The position numbers and the translations under genes were made by a program. Under the pieces are notes generated by a model, which made no database searches, was not told the origin of the DNA, and worked only from the letters and a program-made list of their open reading frames with translations. 29,895 bases of DNA from Aduncisulcus paluster (taxonomy: Eukaryota > Fornicata): NCBI GenBank assembly GCA_024181965.1, contig BQXS01012524.1, forward strand, positions 9,687 to 39,581, given 5' to 3'. Position 1 is the stretch's first letter. Every line of letters starts with the position of its first letter. Below, piece after piece: positions 19,801 through 28,463 of the stretch.

Positions 19801-22800
19801 TGAAAAAGCTCTCAATCACGCAGATATGGTTGAAATTGAAATGCGAAAGACCAAAGACTCGTCGAATCCATCTATTGTGCGTCTCCAGAAAGATACTACT
19901 CTCCATCCATGTGTTCAATATACATTATATTTGACTTCTACATCATCTAAGAAAAAAGCATCAATTTCTTCAGGATCAGCACAGAAAAATAAGGATATGG
20001 CGAGTAAGCATCAGGTAGATACCGAGGGGGAACTCATCCTTGAAGCTCAACGTCCATCAAACTGTTCAGATTCAAAGTGGATACAAATCAAACGAATGTT
20101 AGTGAGTCACACCACCTTCCTTCACTTCCGAACTTGCCAAGCAGATGTTATCTCTGCATCAATGTCTGGGAAGGATGTATTCGCTGTCTTGCCAACTGGT
20201 ACAGGAAAGACTCTGTGCTATAGTTTCGCTGCTCTCGGACGTGGGGATGGGGTGTGCATCGTATTGTGTCCATTAATTGCATTGATTGCTGACCAACGGG
20301 ATAAATTGCGTGGAATGGGCATTCGAACGGTGTCAATTGGCGGTGGATCTCAAGGAAACCAAGAACTCAAATTAATACTCAAATCACTGTATAAAAAGCC
20401 GTTTGAAGGTGCTCCATTGCCTCAAATTATTCTAACAACTCCAGAAAAAGTTCTTATGAACAGTTTGTTCCATGAAGTTATCCAAAGTCTCTCAAGGAGA
20501 ATGTTATTATCATTAATTGTCGTCGATGAAACTCATGTGGTCTCTGAATGGTCTATTTTTAGACCTCATTATGCACAAATCAGCAGGATCAGAAGTTATG
20601 CGCCAAAAGTCCCCATGATGTGTTTGACAGCAACGACAACGAAAAGTCAAATGACTCAAATTAAGAAGAGTGTTGGAATTAAAGTGGATTCCAAGAAGAA
20701 AAGTCTTTCTTCGTCCTCTTCTTCCTCTTCATCAACTGCTCAGCCCACATTTTCAATGACATCTAATCCTATTCTTTCGACTGCTTCTTCAAGTTACATG
20801 ACTTGCCAAGATTTCTTTTATCCCGGAACTTCCTCAAATATACGTCTGTCAGTGTGTGATCTCAGTGACACGTGGTGTGAATTCTATAAAAATCAAATCA
20901 TTCAGCCATATACCCATGAAGTCCAGGAGGGAGCTGACACAATGCGAAAGAGAGATCTTAGACTTCAACGATATGCTCTTCAAAAACGAGATAGCTCTTC
21001 TTCTTCTTCTTCTTCTTCTTCTGTTTCACTACGGAAATCAAAGGATATTGGAGGTAAAGTGGATACATTGAAGTTACCTGTTCGTCATCTCAAAACTTTG
21101 TGTGTATTTCTTCGTCGAAAAAGAAGGTGTGGAAGTGCATTGGTGTATGTTCGAACTTGTCGTGACGCAGAAAACGTCGCTATGTTTCTCAATCCAGGTT
21201 ATTTCTTCTCAGTTGACGATAGTACGGATCAAAATCTCCTTCCTTATCCTCCCTTAGCTGATTTTTATGGCTATTCGTTTGGCCCTGCTCCCATTTCTCC
21301 CTTTTGTGGCCTCCGTGTGATCTGCTATCACAGTAAGCTATCCAAGCAGACAAAGCAGCGTCTCTTCTCAATGTGGATGAATAACCTTGTTGATGTGGTT
21401 ATCTGCACGACTTCTCTGGGAATGGGAATTGATAAAGGAGATGTTACCAGCGTTGTTCACTTCGGAACTCCTCCGACGCTTCTATCATACGTCCAAGAAG
21501 TCGGAAGAGGAGCAAGAGATGTACGACTCACCTGCGATGGATTGTTTTTGTTCTCTCCTTATGATCTGTCAAAGGTAAAATTTTTGTTGGCTACATCCCA
21601 TTGTCCTTCAAATGTCCCTATATCGTGTATGTATGAATTATACAACATGCTGAGATATGTCCTCCTTTGTGGGAAATGCCGAAGACAATATATTGAAAAA
21701 TACTTTGGAGTGATTGGAACAAAAACAACGATTCAAAGGAACAAAAAGGGTTTAAAATCATACGGAAGTAGACCTGTAAAGAAAAAGAAAGCAAAAGGGA
21801 AAAATGGAGAAAAAGAAGAAGAAGAAGAGGAAGAAATTGCTGATATTGCTGAAAAAGATAAGTCAAGTAAGAAATCGGACAAATCTGAAGGATACAGCAG
21901 TCTTTCTTGTCCATCCTCTCCTTCCCTTTGCTGTGATAGGTGTCATTTGCTCGCCATCGGTGCTGCCAAAATGAAAATGATCGATTTCACTCCGTTGGTC
22001 GAATTGGCATTAAGAGTTGCTCGCAAAAGAGGTTCAATATCTGCATCAACACCGATGGATCAATGCAATCCATTTGGCAGCAAAGAACCCAGAAAGACAT
22101 TAGTGAAATCATCAATTGATGGGGCTAATCTCGCGTTTGATGCTATAAAAGCCGCTTTATCTTCCCAAAACCCTCCAAGAATTAACAATATTGATGAAGG
22201 AGAAAATGCTAAAAAATGTAAGTTTGAAATATTGAGTGATTATAGTTTGCTCGATTTTTGTAAAGAAGTTGTGAATTTATTTGAGAAAATCGATATAAAA
22301 AAAGAAGTTCGTCGTCATGAGAAAGAATCTGAGAAAGAATCTGAAGGAAGAGGAGATGATGAAGAAAGTGATGGAGCTGAAGACTCTTCTTCCATTTCCA
22401 TTGATATTCCATCTCGACCTCCAGGTTCAAGCAAATCTCCCCATTCGGACTGGTTTCTCGTGCCAAGATTGATGTTTGCTCTTATTTCGAATGGAGTGTT
22501 TAAGGAGACTATATCAATCTCTTTCATTGTAGCCGAAGAAGGTGATCAACAGGGAACTGAGTTATCGCTTGATGAGGTCAGGGAACGTGTTGGGCAGACC
22601 TTGAGACCTCCAAAAAGGGGTGAAAATGTCACAGATAGTGAACTTGGAGTGGGAATTAGTCGCCTTGAAAAACAAGGAATCATCGCCAGAAAACTTCATG
22701 ATCTGTATGAATTTAACTCGGAATATAAATTATCAAAGAAAATAATATTCAATTGTATGGTTATGACTCAACATGAGAAGAAACCCCCACATGTTCCAAA

Positions 22801-22879
22801 GTGGCAACGTGAGCGAAGCCAGCCAAGGAGTCAATCGGATTTCAATTACCAAAAATTCAAGCATAAACATAAGAAATAA
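16841..22879 (+). CDS. RecQ-family DNA helicase with very long disordered N-terminus
   Basis: 2012 residues, ATG at 16841, TAA at 22879. It likely unwinds DNA 3'-5' using ATP in nuclear repair or recombination. Residues 1 to about 1040 are Ser/Asp/Glu-rich and disordered, with FG patches near 390 and a Lys/Glu helix near 915-970. The helicase core follows: motif 0 FRTCQADVI; Walker A PTGTGKT (about 1119-1125); DETH box at 1229-1232 with HVVSEWSIFRPHY (the RecQ aromatic-rich loop); motif III CLTATTT. After a Ser-rich insertion with ten serines come ALVYVRT, YHSKLSKQTKQRLFSMW, TTSLGMGIDKGDV and motif VI QEVGRGARD (1552-1560). The zinc site keeps C1610, C1613, C1698 and C1701 but is split by a Lys/Glu insertion. 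A winged-helix-like region is probable at the C-terminus. No HRDC domain is seen. Family assignment is firm; the subtype is not. Confidence 0.93.
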   Translation: MNSFGDNGSSLSGEDRSIHFSPPNQSSSWYSEVSSISRDSSSVKFPVIPESRNILLRFTPSTASTAPSSSSSFSRRKDEEDDPIFHQDKEDDFRVDGGMDGAGVSSLDDPVDDPPQPVKPKKARKPRTPKRKPVKLGRRVKGPFASIEARSDMDYYDDLFDEDGSDDKRIEDKDPLDIQDTFDDFDSHAIMARSSAVISTSSTKINRHKDEEECLDVSESQSFSIEEINSEIEYFNPSSHKQGTLNFSTSPHPSSRDKIRIDKVRKSEQHNPPIISQEKLDGFITSNPRRMQDHATKEDKTAKVEENSKTDISYHIMVENRDSDAVFTQSIHKTEPIDQKPKNHSLFFANFADGFKHETLMDVQKRGIRKDKPIKEDPLSSSLDFEGASGGSFGFGFSLTPTNPQSHVNNPITSSSTFGFSSPFNATVPTSSSSSSSSLSTPPSHEELKGRNSDNGVYVSFGPSLSKTKEEDVSPLGPTTVSRNNNNPTLSMPSKDHCSVEIEDKLHDDGHLMRSPLSPKITYSDEDSDIYSKLGNFTSPSSLAKKSKNVVTQSCQHQTSFSATSTHQEAPTPTSFPSKMSVFGGKARGKGDDEGEDDDGFGAIDEGSGDYGYAYQLNEDEEYILGEKEGEKGKEQHENTKWDSAQDKKPISSNSCSKPLMAFGSIPADWGLDESVNPVQHTKNDTKNICKIDNNFCLTKSGKEEEDAPSIFMSKPVVASTTGTDLSEPPSGIQFPQLEEEDDPAVSSSLLTDPSRITLNTIPKEIVSLLKLSSSKNPIPVTYSLSSPINEVMISKQSRIRLKDEPWEAYEQDKDVIDEYDEDEEEGWQMEGKEKKHGRRPQGRKEEDFEFSSSYEGSDCSSSEESGGIIESEEESEIFSFQEDSETDSSYSAEPIFGIDNNNSDIEEVFDIEEEEIASEMKKKAKIKRNKKRDERIARKKLKQSIKAQKKLKLKEKKKKEEEEKGKTKDNNSIPSSLLTWNPISWFEKALNHADMVEIEMRKTKDSSNPSIVRLQKDTTLHPCVQYTLYLTSTSSKKKASISSGSAQKNKDMASKHQVDTEGELILEAQRPSNCSDSKWIQIKRMLVSHTTFLHFRTCQADVISASMSGKDVFAVLPTGTGKTLCYSFAALGRGDGVCIVLCPLIALIADQRDKLRGMGIRTVSIGGGSQGNQELKLILKSLYKKPFEGAPLPQIILTTPEKVLMNSLFHEVIQSLSRRMLLSLIVVDETHVVSEWSIFRPHYAQISRIRSYAPKVPMMCLTATTTKSQMTQIKKSVGIKVDSKKKSLSSSSSSSSSTAQPTFSMTSNPILSTASSSYMTCQDFFYPGTSSNIRLSVCDLSDTWCEFYKNQIIQPYTHEVQEGADTMRKRDLRLQRYALQKRDSSSSSSSSSSVSLRKSKDIGGKVDTLKLPVRHLKTLCVFLRRKRRCGSALVYVRTCRDAENVAMFLNPGYFFSVDDSTDQNLLPYPPLADFYGYSFGPAPISPFCGLRVICYHSKLSKQTKQRLFSMWMNNLVDVVICTTSLGMGIDKGDVTSVVHFGTPPTLLSYVQEVGRGARDVRLTCDGLFLFSPYDLSKVKFLLATSHCPSNVPISCMYELYNMLRYVLLCGKCRRQYIEKYFGVIGTKTTIQRNKKGLKSYGSRPVKKKKAKGKNGEKEEEEEEEIADIAEKDKSSKKSDKSEGYSSLSCPSSPSLCCDRCHLLAIGAAKMKMIDFTPLVELALRVARKRGSISASTPMDQCNPFGSKEPRKTLVKSSIDGANLAFDAIKAALSSQNPPRINNIDEGENAKKCKFEILSDYSLLDFCKEVVNLFEKIDIKKEVRRHEKESEKESEGRGDDEESDGAEDSSSISIDIPSRPPGSSKSPHSDWFLVPRLMFALISNGVFKETISISFIVAEEGDQQGTELSLDEVRERVGQTLRPPKRGENVTDSELGVGISRLEKQGIIARKLHDLYEFNSEYKLSKKIIFNCMVMTQHEKKPPHVPKWQRERSQPRSQSDFNYQKFKHKHKK
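20996..21022 (+). repeat. TCT trinucleotide run encoding serines
   Basis: Nine TCT codons after one AGC give ten serines in the linker between helicase lobes. Exact trinucleotide repetition, rather than mixed Ser codons, suggests a replication-slippage microsatellite whose length may vary between alleles. Confidence 0.9.
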
Positions 22880-23441
22880 TGAACCCATTTCATGTCAGAT
22901 TTTGCTCAACTTTGACATTTACTATCTGAAGTCTATGTTTCAGCCTTCATCCAAAATATTGTCATCAAACATCTTTTTTTCCATGGTTATAAGAGGAAAA
23001 GGATGTTAATCGTGAGAGATTTTATGGTTATTCGAGCGGGCCCTAAACCGATTGGGCAGAATAAGAGTCTTATTTCTGTCGTGGCAAATTCACTTATACT
23101 GCACAACAATATCACAATATGTTAAGAAGGCTTTATTTTATGCATACTTTATAATAAATAATCTTTGCTATATGAGCAAAACGGCTATGAGAACCACGTT
23201 ATTTTGAAACTTTATTCGCACTTAAATATAATATTTATTCTTTGTAATTTGCACTATTTTAAATGTGTAATTTGTTTTAATAAGAAAAGTTTAAACCGCA
23301 CAATTATTTCGCCATTTTTTTTTGTAAATTTTTAAATATGCATTTTGCAAACAAATCATGAGTATGTATTCCATTTATATGCACAAAAGATATTCATTTT
23401 TGATTTTTAAGAATTTTTTTTATGATATTTTAACATAAAAA
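22880..23441. other. Spacer downstream of the helicase and upstream of the coiled-coil gene
   Basis: 562 bp between two plus-strand genes. The first 200 bp are less AT-rich and hold an imperfect inverted repeat at 23057-23078 (CAGAATAAGA g TCTTATTTCTG, one bulged base), about 180 bp after the helicase stop, and GGGCCC at 23038-23043. The distal 300 bp are very AT-rich and probably contain the promoter. A candidate 5' exon of the next gene lies at 23358-23361. I see no tRNA or other gene. Confidence 0.55.
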
Positions 23442-23460
23442 ATGTTATTTCGTATTTTAG
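23362..23460 (+). other. Candidate 99-nt 5' intron of the coiled-coil gene
   Basis: ATGA at 23358-23361 is followed by GTATGT, and the segment ends CGTATTTTAG at 23460. Splicing would give ATG A/GT ATC, i.e. Met-Ser-Ile, in frame with the long gene and in phase 1 like the other two introns. The alternative is simple use of the ATG at 23442, which needs no splicing and adds MLFRILG. The exon of four bases makes this uncertain. Confidence 0.35.
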
Positions 23461-26400
23461 GTATCAAATCTCATAAAAGAGGCGATATTCCTGCTACAAC
23501 GGATAAAAAAGATGACATAAAACAAAGTAGTGATCATAAAAGTGACGTAAAGGCAGCTGATATTTCGACTAGATCAAGAAAAGGGCGTGATACGAAAATT
23601 CCTGGGGCAATTGATGTTGGAAAAGGCCATTCGGTAAATATTGGCAAAATATCCAGTCCTAGTCGTGATACAAGTGTTTTTGGTGGTAATCCCATATATT
23701 CCTTCCCTCATTCCCCTCTTAGAGTGCCACTTCCCTCCCATAAACGGTCTATCCAATCTCAACCGGATCAAGCGGCATCATTTGCACATAAAAGACGACA
23801 CACGATATCACATTCCCCTATATTTCCAAGAGTTGAGGATAGTTTCCATATGAGTGACAGTATCGTCATGGGGGATAGTTTGTGTCTTGGGAGTGGGTTT
23901 GAAAGCGATATAAGTGGGGTGAAAGGTGGAAGTAGCATTGTAATGAACACCCCTTCGATTGCTGGACAATATTCCCCCTCATGCTCTGTCTCATTTATTA
24001 AGGGATCACATGTACCATCAAATCCCGTTCAAAGTTCATCCATAATTAAAAAATCACAGTCCGAAGTTCCATTTCACGACATATCAAAGTCTCGAATCCA
24101 GATAACGAAGAGTGCAAGTCCAAGAAGGAGTTCGTCTCACGCACATCCAGAAACCTCCACAACCACTTCCTCTCCAAACAGCCTTAGCATTACTGATTTG
24201 AGCCACTCACCATTACCTTCCTTCAAACAATCATTGAAATCTAAAAATAGAAAATCTATTATTAGAATGTTAGAGCAGGAAGAAGAAGCTCTTGAGGATT
24301 CTATCCCTCCTCCTCCTCCACTCTCACGTAATTCTCATCCTTTGCATTCCTCAAGGGTTTTAAGTGATATTTCTTCTGCAATAAGTGCTGGTGGTGTCAA
24401 TGAGTTTGAGTCATCCTCTCACAGCCTTCGTGAAGAGATTCGTGAACTCAAGGATAAGTTAGAAGCCTTCAAGAAACGTGAAGAGGAATATCAGGCTCTG
24501 TGGGAGCAAAGAGAGGCTTGGAAAGATAAATCGAGGCTTGAAGAAGAGCAGAAACGCAAAAAACAACTTGAATATGAATCGAATCTCAATAGAAGAGAGG
24601 AGAAACTCCAACAAATCGAAGCGGATTTAACTCAGGGGAAAAAAGAGCTTGCCGACAAGACAAAGGTTATTCTTGAGAAAAGCAAGCAATTAGAACAGGA
24701 AAGATTGAGATTTGACAAAGAACTTGAAGAAATGCGCTTAGTTCATGAGAAAGAATCGCTCTCGATCGATGAGCAAAAAAATCATATTTCAAACGAACAG
24801 ATATCCCTTGAGTTGAAAGAGAAACGTCTTAAAGAAGAACAAACTAGTTTTGAAATGATGCAGAAATCTTTCTTGGATGTTAAAGCAAAACAAGACGCAG
24901 ATCTGAAAACTCAAGAGAAGTTGCTTGAATCGAGATGTGAGGAATTACTCAAGGAAAAAGAGCAATTAAGTCAAAATATTAAGGAATTTGAAGCAGAATC
25001 TGCTAGAAAAACTGATTCTATTTCTGTCCAACTTTCTCAAATTGATCAAGATAGGAGTACATTAGATTCCGAGCGAGAATCTCTGAGAGATGAAAAAGAA
25101 GCTTTTCAGAGGCTCATTGTTTCTGAACAAGAATCTATTGATTGTGAAAAAAAGAAATATAAGGAAAAATGTGAACTTATCGATTCTGAACGGATATCCC
25201 TAGAAAAAGCAAAGAAACAATTCGAATTTGATTGTGAAACTCAAAGAAAAGAAATAGAATCTCAAAAAAGCGATGTTCAACAATCGTTATTGGAATTAGA
25301 AAAAGATAAAAATAGCTTAATTGAGAAAGAAGGAGATCTTAAATCAAAGAAAGAAGATATGGAACGTCAATTGAAAGAGATAGAAATCAAATCAAGAAAT
25401 TATCTCGAAAAACAAACCAAATTAATTCAAGAAGATTCAGAATTAAGGGAAAAAATTCAAAAATTTGAAAAGGAATCAATGTTATTCGAACAAGAAAGGT
25501 CTCAAAACATGCTAAAAACTAAGAAAGAATCGGAAAAATTGAAACAATCGCAGATTTCGGTGAGAAAATCTCAAGAAGCTCTTAAAATAGAACAGAGTCA
25601 GTTAAAATTGGAGCAAGATCAGCTAAAAATAGATCAAGAACGACTTATTGAGACTCAAGATTCGCAAACTCAACTCCAAATAGATTTGGATTCTCAAATT
25701 GAAGATATTTCTTCTCAAAAGCTATTATTGGAGGAGAAAATTATTGATATTGAATCCAAATTTACTCAGGTTTCCGAACAAACTCAATATAATTTAATGA
25801 AAGAAAGCCAATTAAGAGATAAAGAATCGAGTCTTTTGGCCTTGAAAGAAGAATTACGTTTGAAAGAGGAAGAAATAGAGCGGCATCGTGCAGACAATGC
25901 TACGAAGGAACTTGACATCTCCACTGAGCTTGACAAGCAGATATCTTCCCTGAAAACTCGGATAACTGAATATAAACAGACTATTATGGAGAAAGAGAAG
26001 GAAATTGAAGCATTGCATACGAGATTTGATGTTTCTTCGAGTGAACTATCATTGGTGTCCTCAAATTTAGTTGAATTAAAGATGAAATATGAAAGAGAGC
26101 AAGAAGGAAAAATTGAAATCAGTGAAAAATGTTCTGATCTTGAAAAAGAAATTTCGTCTTTAACATTAAAATGCGATAGTCTCTCATCTCAGTCGCGAGA
26201 ACTCACTTCTGAGTCCCAAGAACTCAGACGAACTCTGAAACTTTCTCAAAAAAAGAATTGTGAATTAGAAAACAAATGTTCCACAGCAGAAGAACAACTA
26301 TTTAGCAATGAAACCGAAATTCAACTCTTAAATGCTTCTTTAGAAAAGCTAAAAATAGATTTTGAGAAAGAAACTGAGCATTATTCCATAACAATAAGTG

Positions 26401-27980
26401 ATCTCAAATCCAATCTTGAAATTGAACAACAAAAAACTAAAAATATCGATTGTGAGAAGGAACGACTCAGTTCTGATCTCAAGCTTGCCCGAAAAAAATA
26501 CAGTGAAATGGCGGAATCGACCAAAGAATTAGAATTTTTACTGAGTGAATCCAAGAAATCATCTACCGAAATATCAACAATTCTCCAACGCAAAGAAAGC
26601 GAAATTGTTTCCCTTCAATCTCTGCTTAAAGTTAAGGAAGATGAAACCATTGAATTGATTTCTAGCATCAAATCGATTCAAGAAAAGCAAGTAGAAAAGG
26701 AATCTTTTCGATTGGATACGATTCGTCAAGAAATCAAACAAAGAGAAGATTCAATTGATCAAAGGCAAAAAGAATTTGAAGAAAAGATGAGGGAATTTGT
26801 CGATCTTAAACAAAAGACTCAGGAAATATCTGATTCCCTTGATGAAATGAAAGCTTCTTTAACGAGTCGAGAGGAGAATCTTGCTTCAAGAAGTATTTTG
26901 TTAGAAGAAAAGGAAAAATCCTTTAGAGAAAAAGAGGAAGAAATTTTACAAAAAACTGCAAAACTTCAGGAACACAAAGACAATATTCAAACCGAATATT
27001 CAAAACTAAAAATAGAACGTGAGGAGTGCGAAGAAATATTATTAACGGCAAGAAAACAGGCTTCAATGATGCTTCAAAATGCTAAATCTGAAATTGCTTC
27101 AATGGAAGCGGAAGAACTCAAATCAATTGCCAGTATGAAAGAAACTGCTGAAATCGAAATTAAAAAGCAGAAAGAATCTCTTCGAATTCTCCGAGAAAAT
27201 GCCATTTTGGAAGTTGAGGAAGCTCGAAGACAAAATTTAGAGATTTTAGCTGAAATTGAAAGATTCCATACCCCTTCTCCAGCCTTGACTCTTCATGAAG
27301 ATGACGAAGACAAAACCACCAAAGCTTTGAGGTCGAGTGTGCATGAAGAGAAGAAGAAGAAGAAGCAAGAGAGAAAGACTGAAGAAGACACAGAGGAAAT
27401 TATTGAAGGTGAAATGTCTGATGAAGAGTATAAGAAAATCCTTCTTCTCAATCCGAAATCTATTGTTAGGTCAAGACATCTCCATCTTCAAACGAGAAGA
27501 GAAAGGAAAAGTTCAAATTTGAAATCTCTTGAATCTCTTGTTTCTTTTGGATTTGACAAAGAATCGCTCCCATTATTCTTTTCTTCAGGTCGTTATCAAC
27601 AAGAAATTGAGAAAGATGGGTTTCTTGGCGGATCTTATTCGGTTTATAATCTCATTCGAAGATCGGTATCTCCGATACCAGGTGTCTTGCAAAGAGAAGA
27701 TCAGTCTCGAAAAATGGATCAAAACGCACAAGATACCAGGGTTCATCAACTTGTGCCAAAACTACCCGAGTTTAAACCATCGTCTTCATCGGGAGTCGAT
27801 TCATTTTCAACAATAACTGGAGAAAAGATTCTTAAACAAGTTATTGAAAAGAAAGAGCATCAAACAAGAACATTGGAGACAATCGCTCCGAAAACGACAA
27901 ATATGCTCCCCAATTACGACACATTCGATTTGATTATTCCTCAGGGTTTAAGTCAGACCGATTTCTATGAATGGTTCTGA
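23442..27980 (+). CDS. Long coiled-coil protein
   Basis: 1512 residues from ATG 23442 to TGA 27980 (the true start may lie in a tiny upstream exon). Residues 1-320 are Ser/Pro/basic and disordered, with a polyproline run near 289-293. Residues about 327-1275 form an almost unbroken coiled coil rich in Glu, Lys, Gln, Leu and Ser (for example LREEIRELKDKLEAFKKREEEYQ), with repeated EKEK and SQ/DQ patterns. A Lys/Glu low-complexity patch follows near 1300. The C-terminal 180 residues look folded or semi-folded and end in TFDLIIPQGLSQTDFYEWF. This architecture fits a cytoskeletal, basal-body, Golgi-tether or centrosomal scaffold, but coiled coils do not identify a family. No motor, kinase or membrane domain is visible. 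Confidence 0.88.
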   Translation: MLFRILGIKSHKRGDIPATTDKKDDIKQSSDHKSDVKAADISTRSRKGRDTKIPGAIDVGKGHSVNIGKISSPSRDTSVFGGNPIYSFPHSPLRVPLPSHKRSIQSQPDQAASFAHKRRHTISHSPIFPRVEDSFHMSDSIVMGDSLCLGSGFESDISGVKGGSSIVMNTPSIAGQYSPSCSVSFIKGSHVPSNPVQSSSIIKKSQSEVPFHDISKSRIQITKSASPRRSSSHAHPETSTTTSSPNSLSITDLSHSPLPSFKQSLKSKNRKSIIRMLEQEEEALEDSIPPPPPLSRNSHPLHSSRVLSDISSAISAGGVNEFESSSHSLREEIRELKDKLEAFKKREEEYQALWEQREAWKDKSRLEEEQKRKKQLEYESNLNRREEKLQQIEADLTQGKKELADKTKVILEKSKQLEQERLRFDKELEEMRLVHEKESLSIDEQKNHISNEQISLELKEKRLKEEQTSFEMMQKSFLDVKAKQDADLKTQEKLLESRCEELLKEKEQLSQNIKEFEAESARKTDSISVQLSQIDQDRSTLDSERESLRDEKEAFQRLIVSEQESIDCEKKKYKEKCELIDSERISLEKAKKQFEFDCETQRKEIESQKSDVQQSLLELEKDKNSLIEKEGDLKSKKEDMERQLKEIEIKSRNYLEKQTKLIQEDSELREKIQKFEKESMLFEQERSQNMLKTKKESEKLKQSQISVRKSQEALKIEQSQLKLEQDQLKIDQERLIETQDSQTQLQIDLDSQIEDISSQKLLLEEKIIDIESKFTQVSEQTQYNLMKESQLRDKESSLLALKEELRLKEEEIERHRADNATKELDISTELDKQISSLKTRITEYKQTIMEKEKEIEALHTRFDVSSSELSLVSSNLVELKMKYEREQEGKIEISEKCSDLEKEISSLTLKCDSLSSQSRELTSESQELRRTLKLSQKKNCELENKCSTAEEQLFSNETEIQLLNASLEKLKIDFEKETEHYSITISDLKSNLEIEQQKTKNIDCEKERLSSDLKLARKKYSEMAESTKELEFLLSESKKSSTEISTILQRKESEIVSLQSLLKVKEDETIELISSIKSIQEKQVEKESFRLDTIRQEIKQREDSIDQRQKEFEEKMREFVDLKQKTQEISDSLDEMKASLTSREENLASRSILLEEKEKSFREKEEEILQKTAKLQEHKDNIQTEYSKLKIEREECEEILLTARKQASMMLQNAKSEIASMEAEELKSIASMKETAEIEIKKQKESLRILRENAILEVEEARRQNLEILAEIERFHTPSPALTLHEDDEDKTTKALRSSVHEEKKKKKQERKTEEDTEEIIEGEMSDEEYKKILLLNPKSIVRSRHLHLQTRRERKSSNLKSLESLVSFGFDKESLPLFFSSGRYQQEIEKDGFLGGSYSVYNLIRRSVSPIPGVLQREDQSRKMDQNAQDTRVHQLVPKLPEFKPSSSSGVDSFSTITGEKILKQVIEKKEHQTRTLETIAPKTTNMLPNYDTFDLIIPQGLSQTDFYEWF

Positions 27981-28029
27981 GAGTTGAAAGGTTTGGTATA
28001 TCTTTAATGAAATATTCAAGTTGAAACGC

Positions 28030-28128
28030 CAACACTGGGTTTGAATTTTAGGATCAACACTGGGTTTGAATTTTAGGATCAACACTGGGTTTGAATTTTA
28101 GGATCAACACTGTTGATTCAACAGTGTT
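28030..28128 (+). repeat. Three 25-bp tandem repeats ending in a palindrome
   Basis: Identical 25-bp units occupy 28030-28054, 28055-28079 and 28080-28104, each beginning CAACACTGGG and ending TTTTAGGAT. A fourth partial unit (CAACACTG) runs into a perfect inverted repeat at 28106-28128 with 11-bp arms (AACACTGTTGA and TCAACAGTGTT) around one central T. The array lies 50 bp after the coiled-coil stop codon, so it would fall in that gene's 3' UTR or terminator. Confidence 0.95.
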
Positions 28129-28341
28129 AGTATATGGTCGACCACCAAATGTCCTCATCTTCTTCCACATCTTATCCACATGAAACAAACTCTTCTTCTT
28201 CCTAACTTAGAAGTTCTAAGAGACCCATTATCCTTTGCTCTTGAAAAGTAAGTACTTTATGTAAGTCTGATCATCAAGGAGCTGTTTTTTCCATACTTTA
28301 CTTCATGATTCATACCCATTGAATATAAACATTGAAGTTCA

Positions 28342-28382
28342 TTGAACAAGTTGTTCAACAGGTTTAATAACAATATTGTTAT
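28342..28382. terminator. Palindrome cluster downstream of paired-domain copy 2
   Basis: A perfect 16-bp AT-rich palindrome (28367-28382) sits 81 bp past the stop of the minus-strand gene. Copy 1 has a different perfect palindrome (6426-6439) 80 bp past its stop. An 8-bp inverted repeat (28342-28358) lies just beyond. A role in 3' end formation is inferred only from the matching positions. Confidence 0.35.
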
Positions 28383-28463
28383 AACAATAATAAAATTACA
28401 AAGCTCGACACTCTGGTCACATACGAAGGTATAATATCCTTTGCAGACAATACCATCATTGAA

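Larger units (their letters stand above)
27981..28463. other. Convergent 3' spacer with repeats and palindromes
   Basis: 483 bp between the stop of the coiled-coil gene and the stop of the second paired-domain gene. Besides the 25-bp tandem repeat and its palindrome (28030-28128), it holds GGTCGACC at 28137-28144. It also holds an 8-bp inverted repeat with one central base at 28342-28358 (TTGAACAA G TTGTTCAA) and a perfect 16-bp palindrome at 28367-28382 (ATAACAATATTGTTAT). No protein or RNA gene is apparent. Confidence 0.6.
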
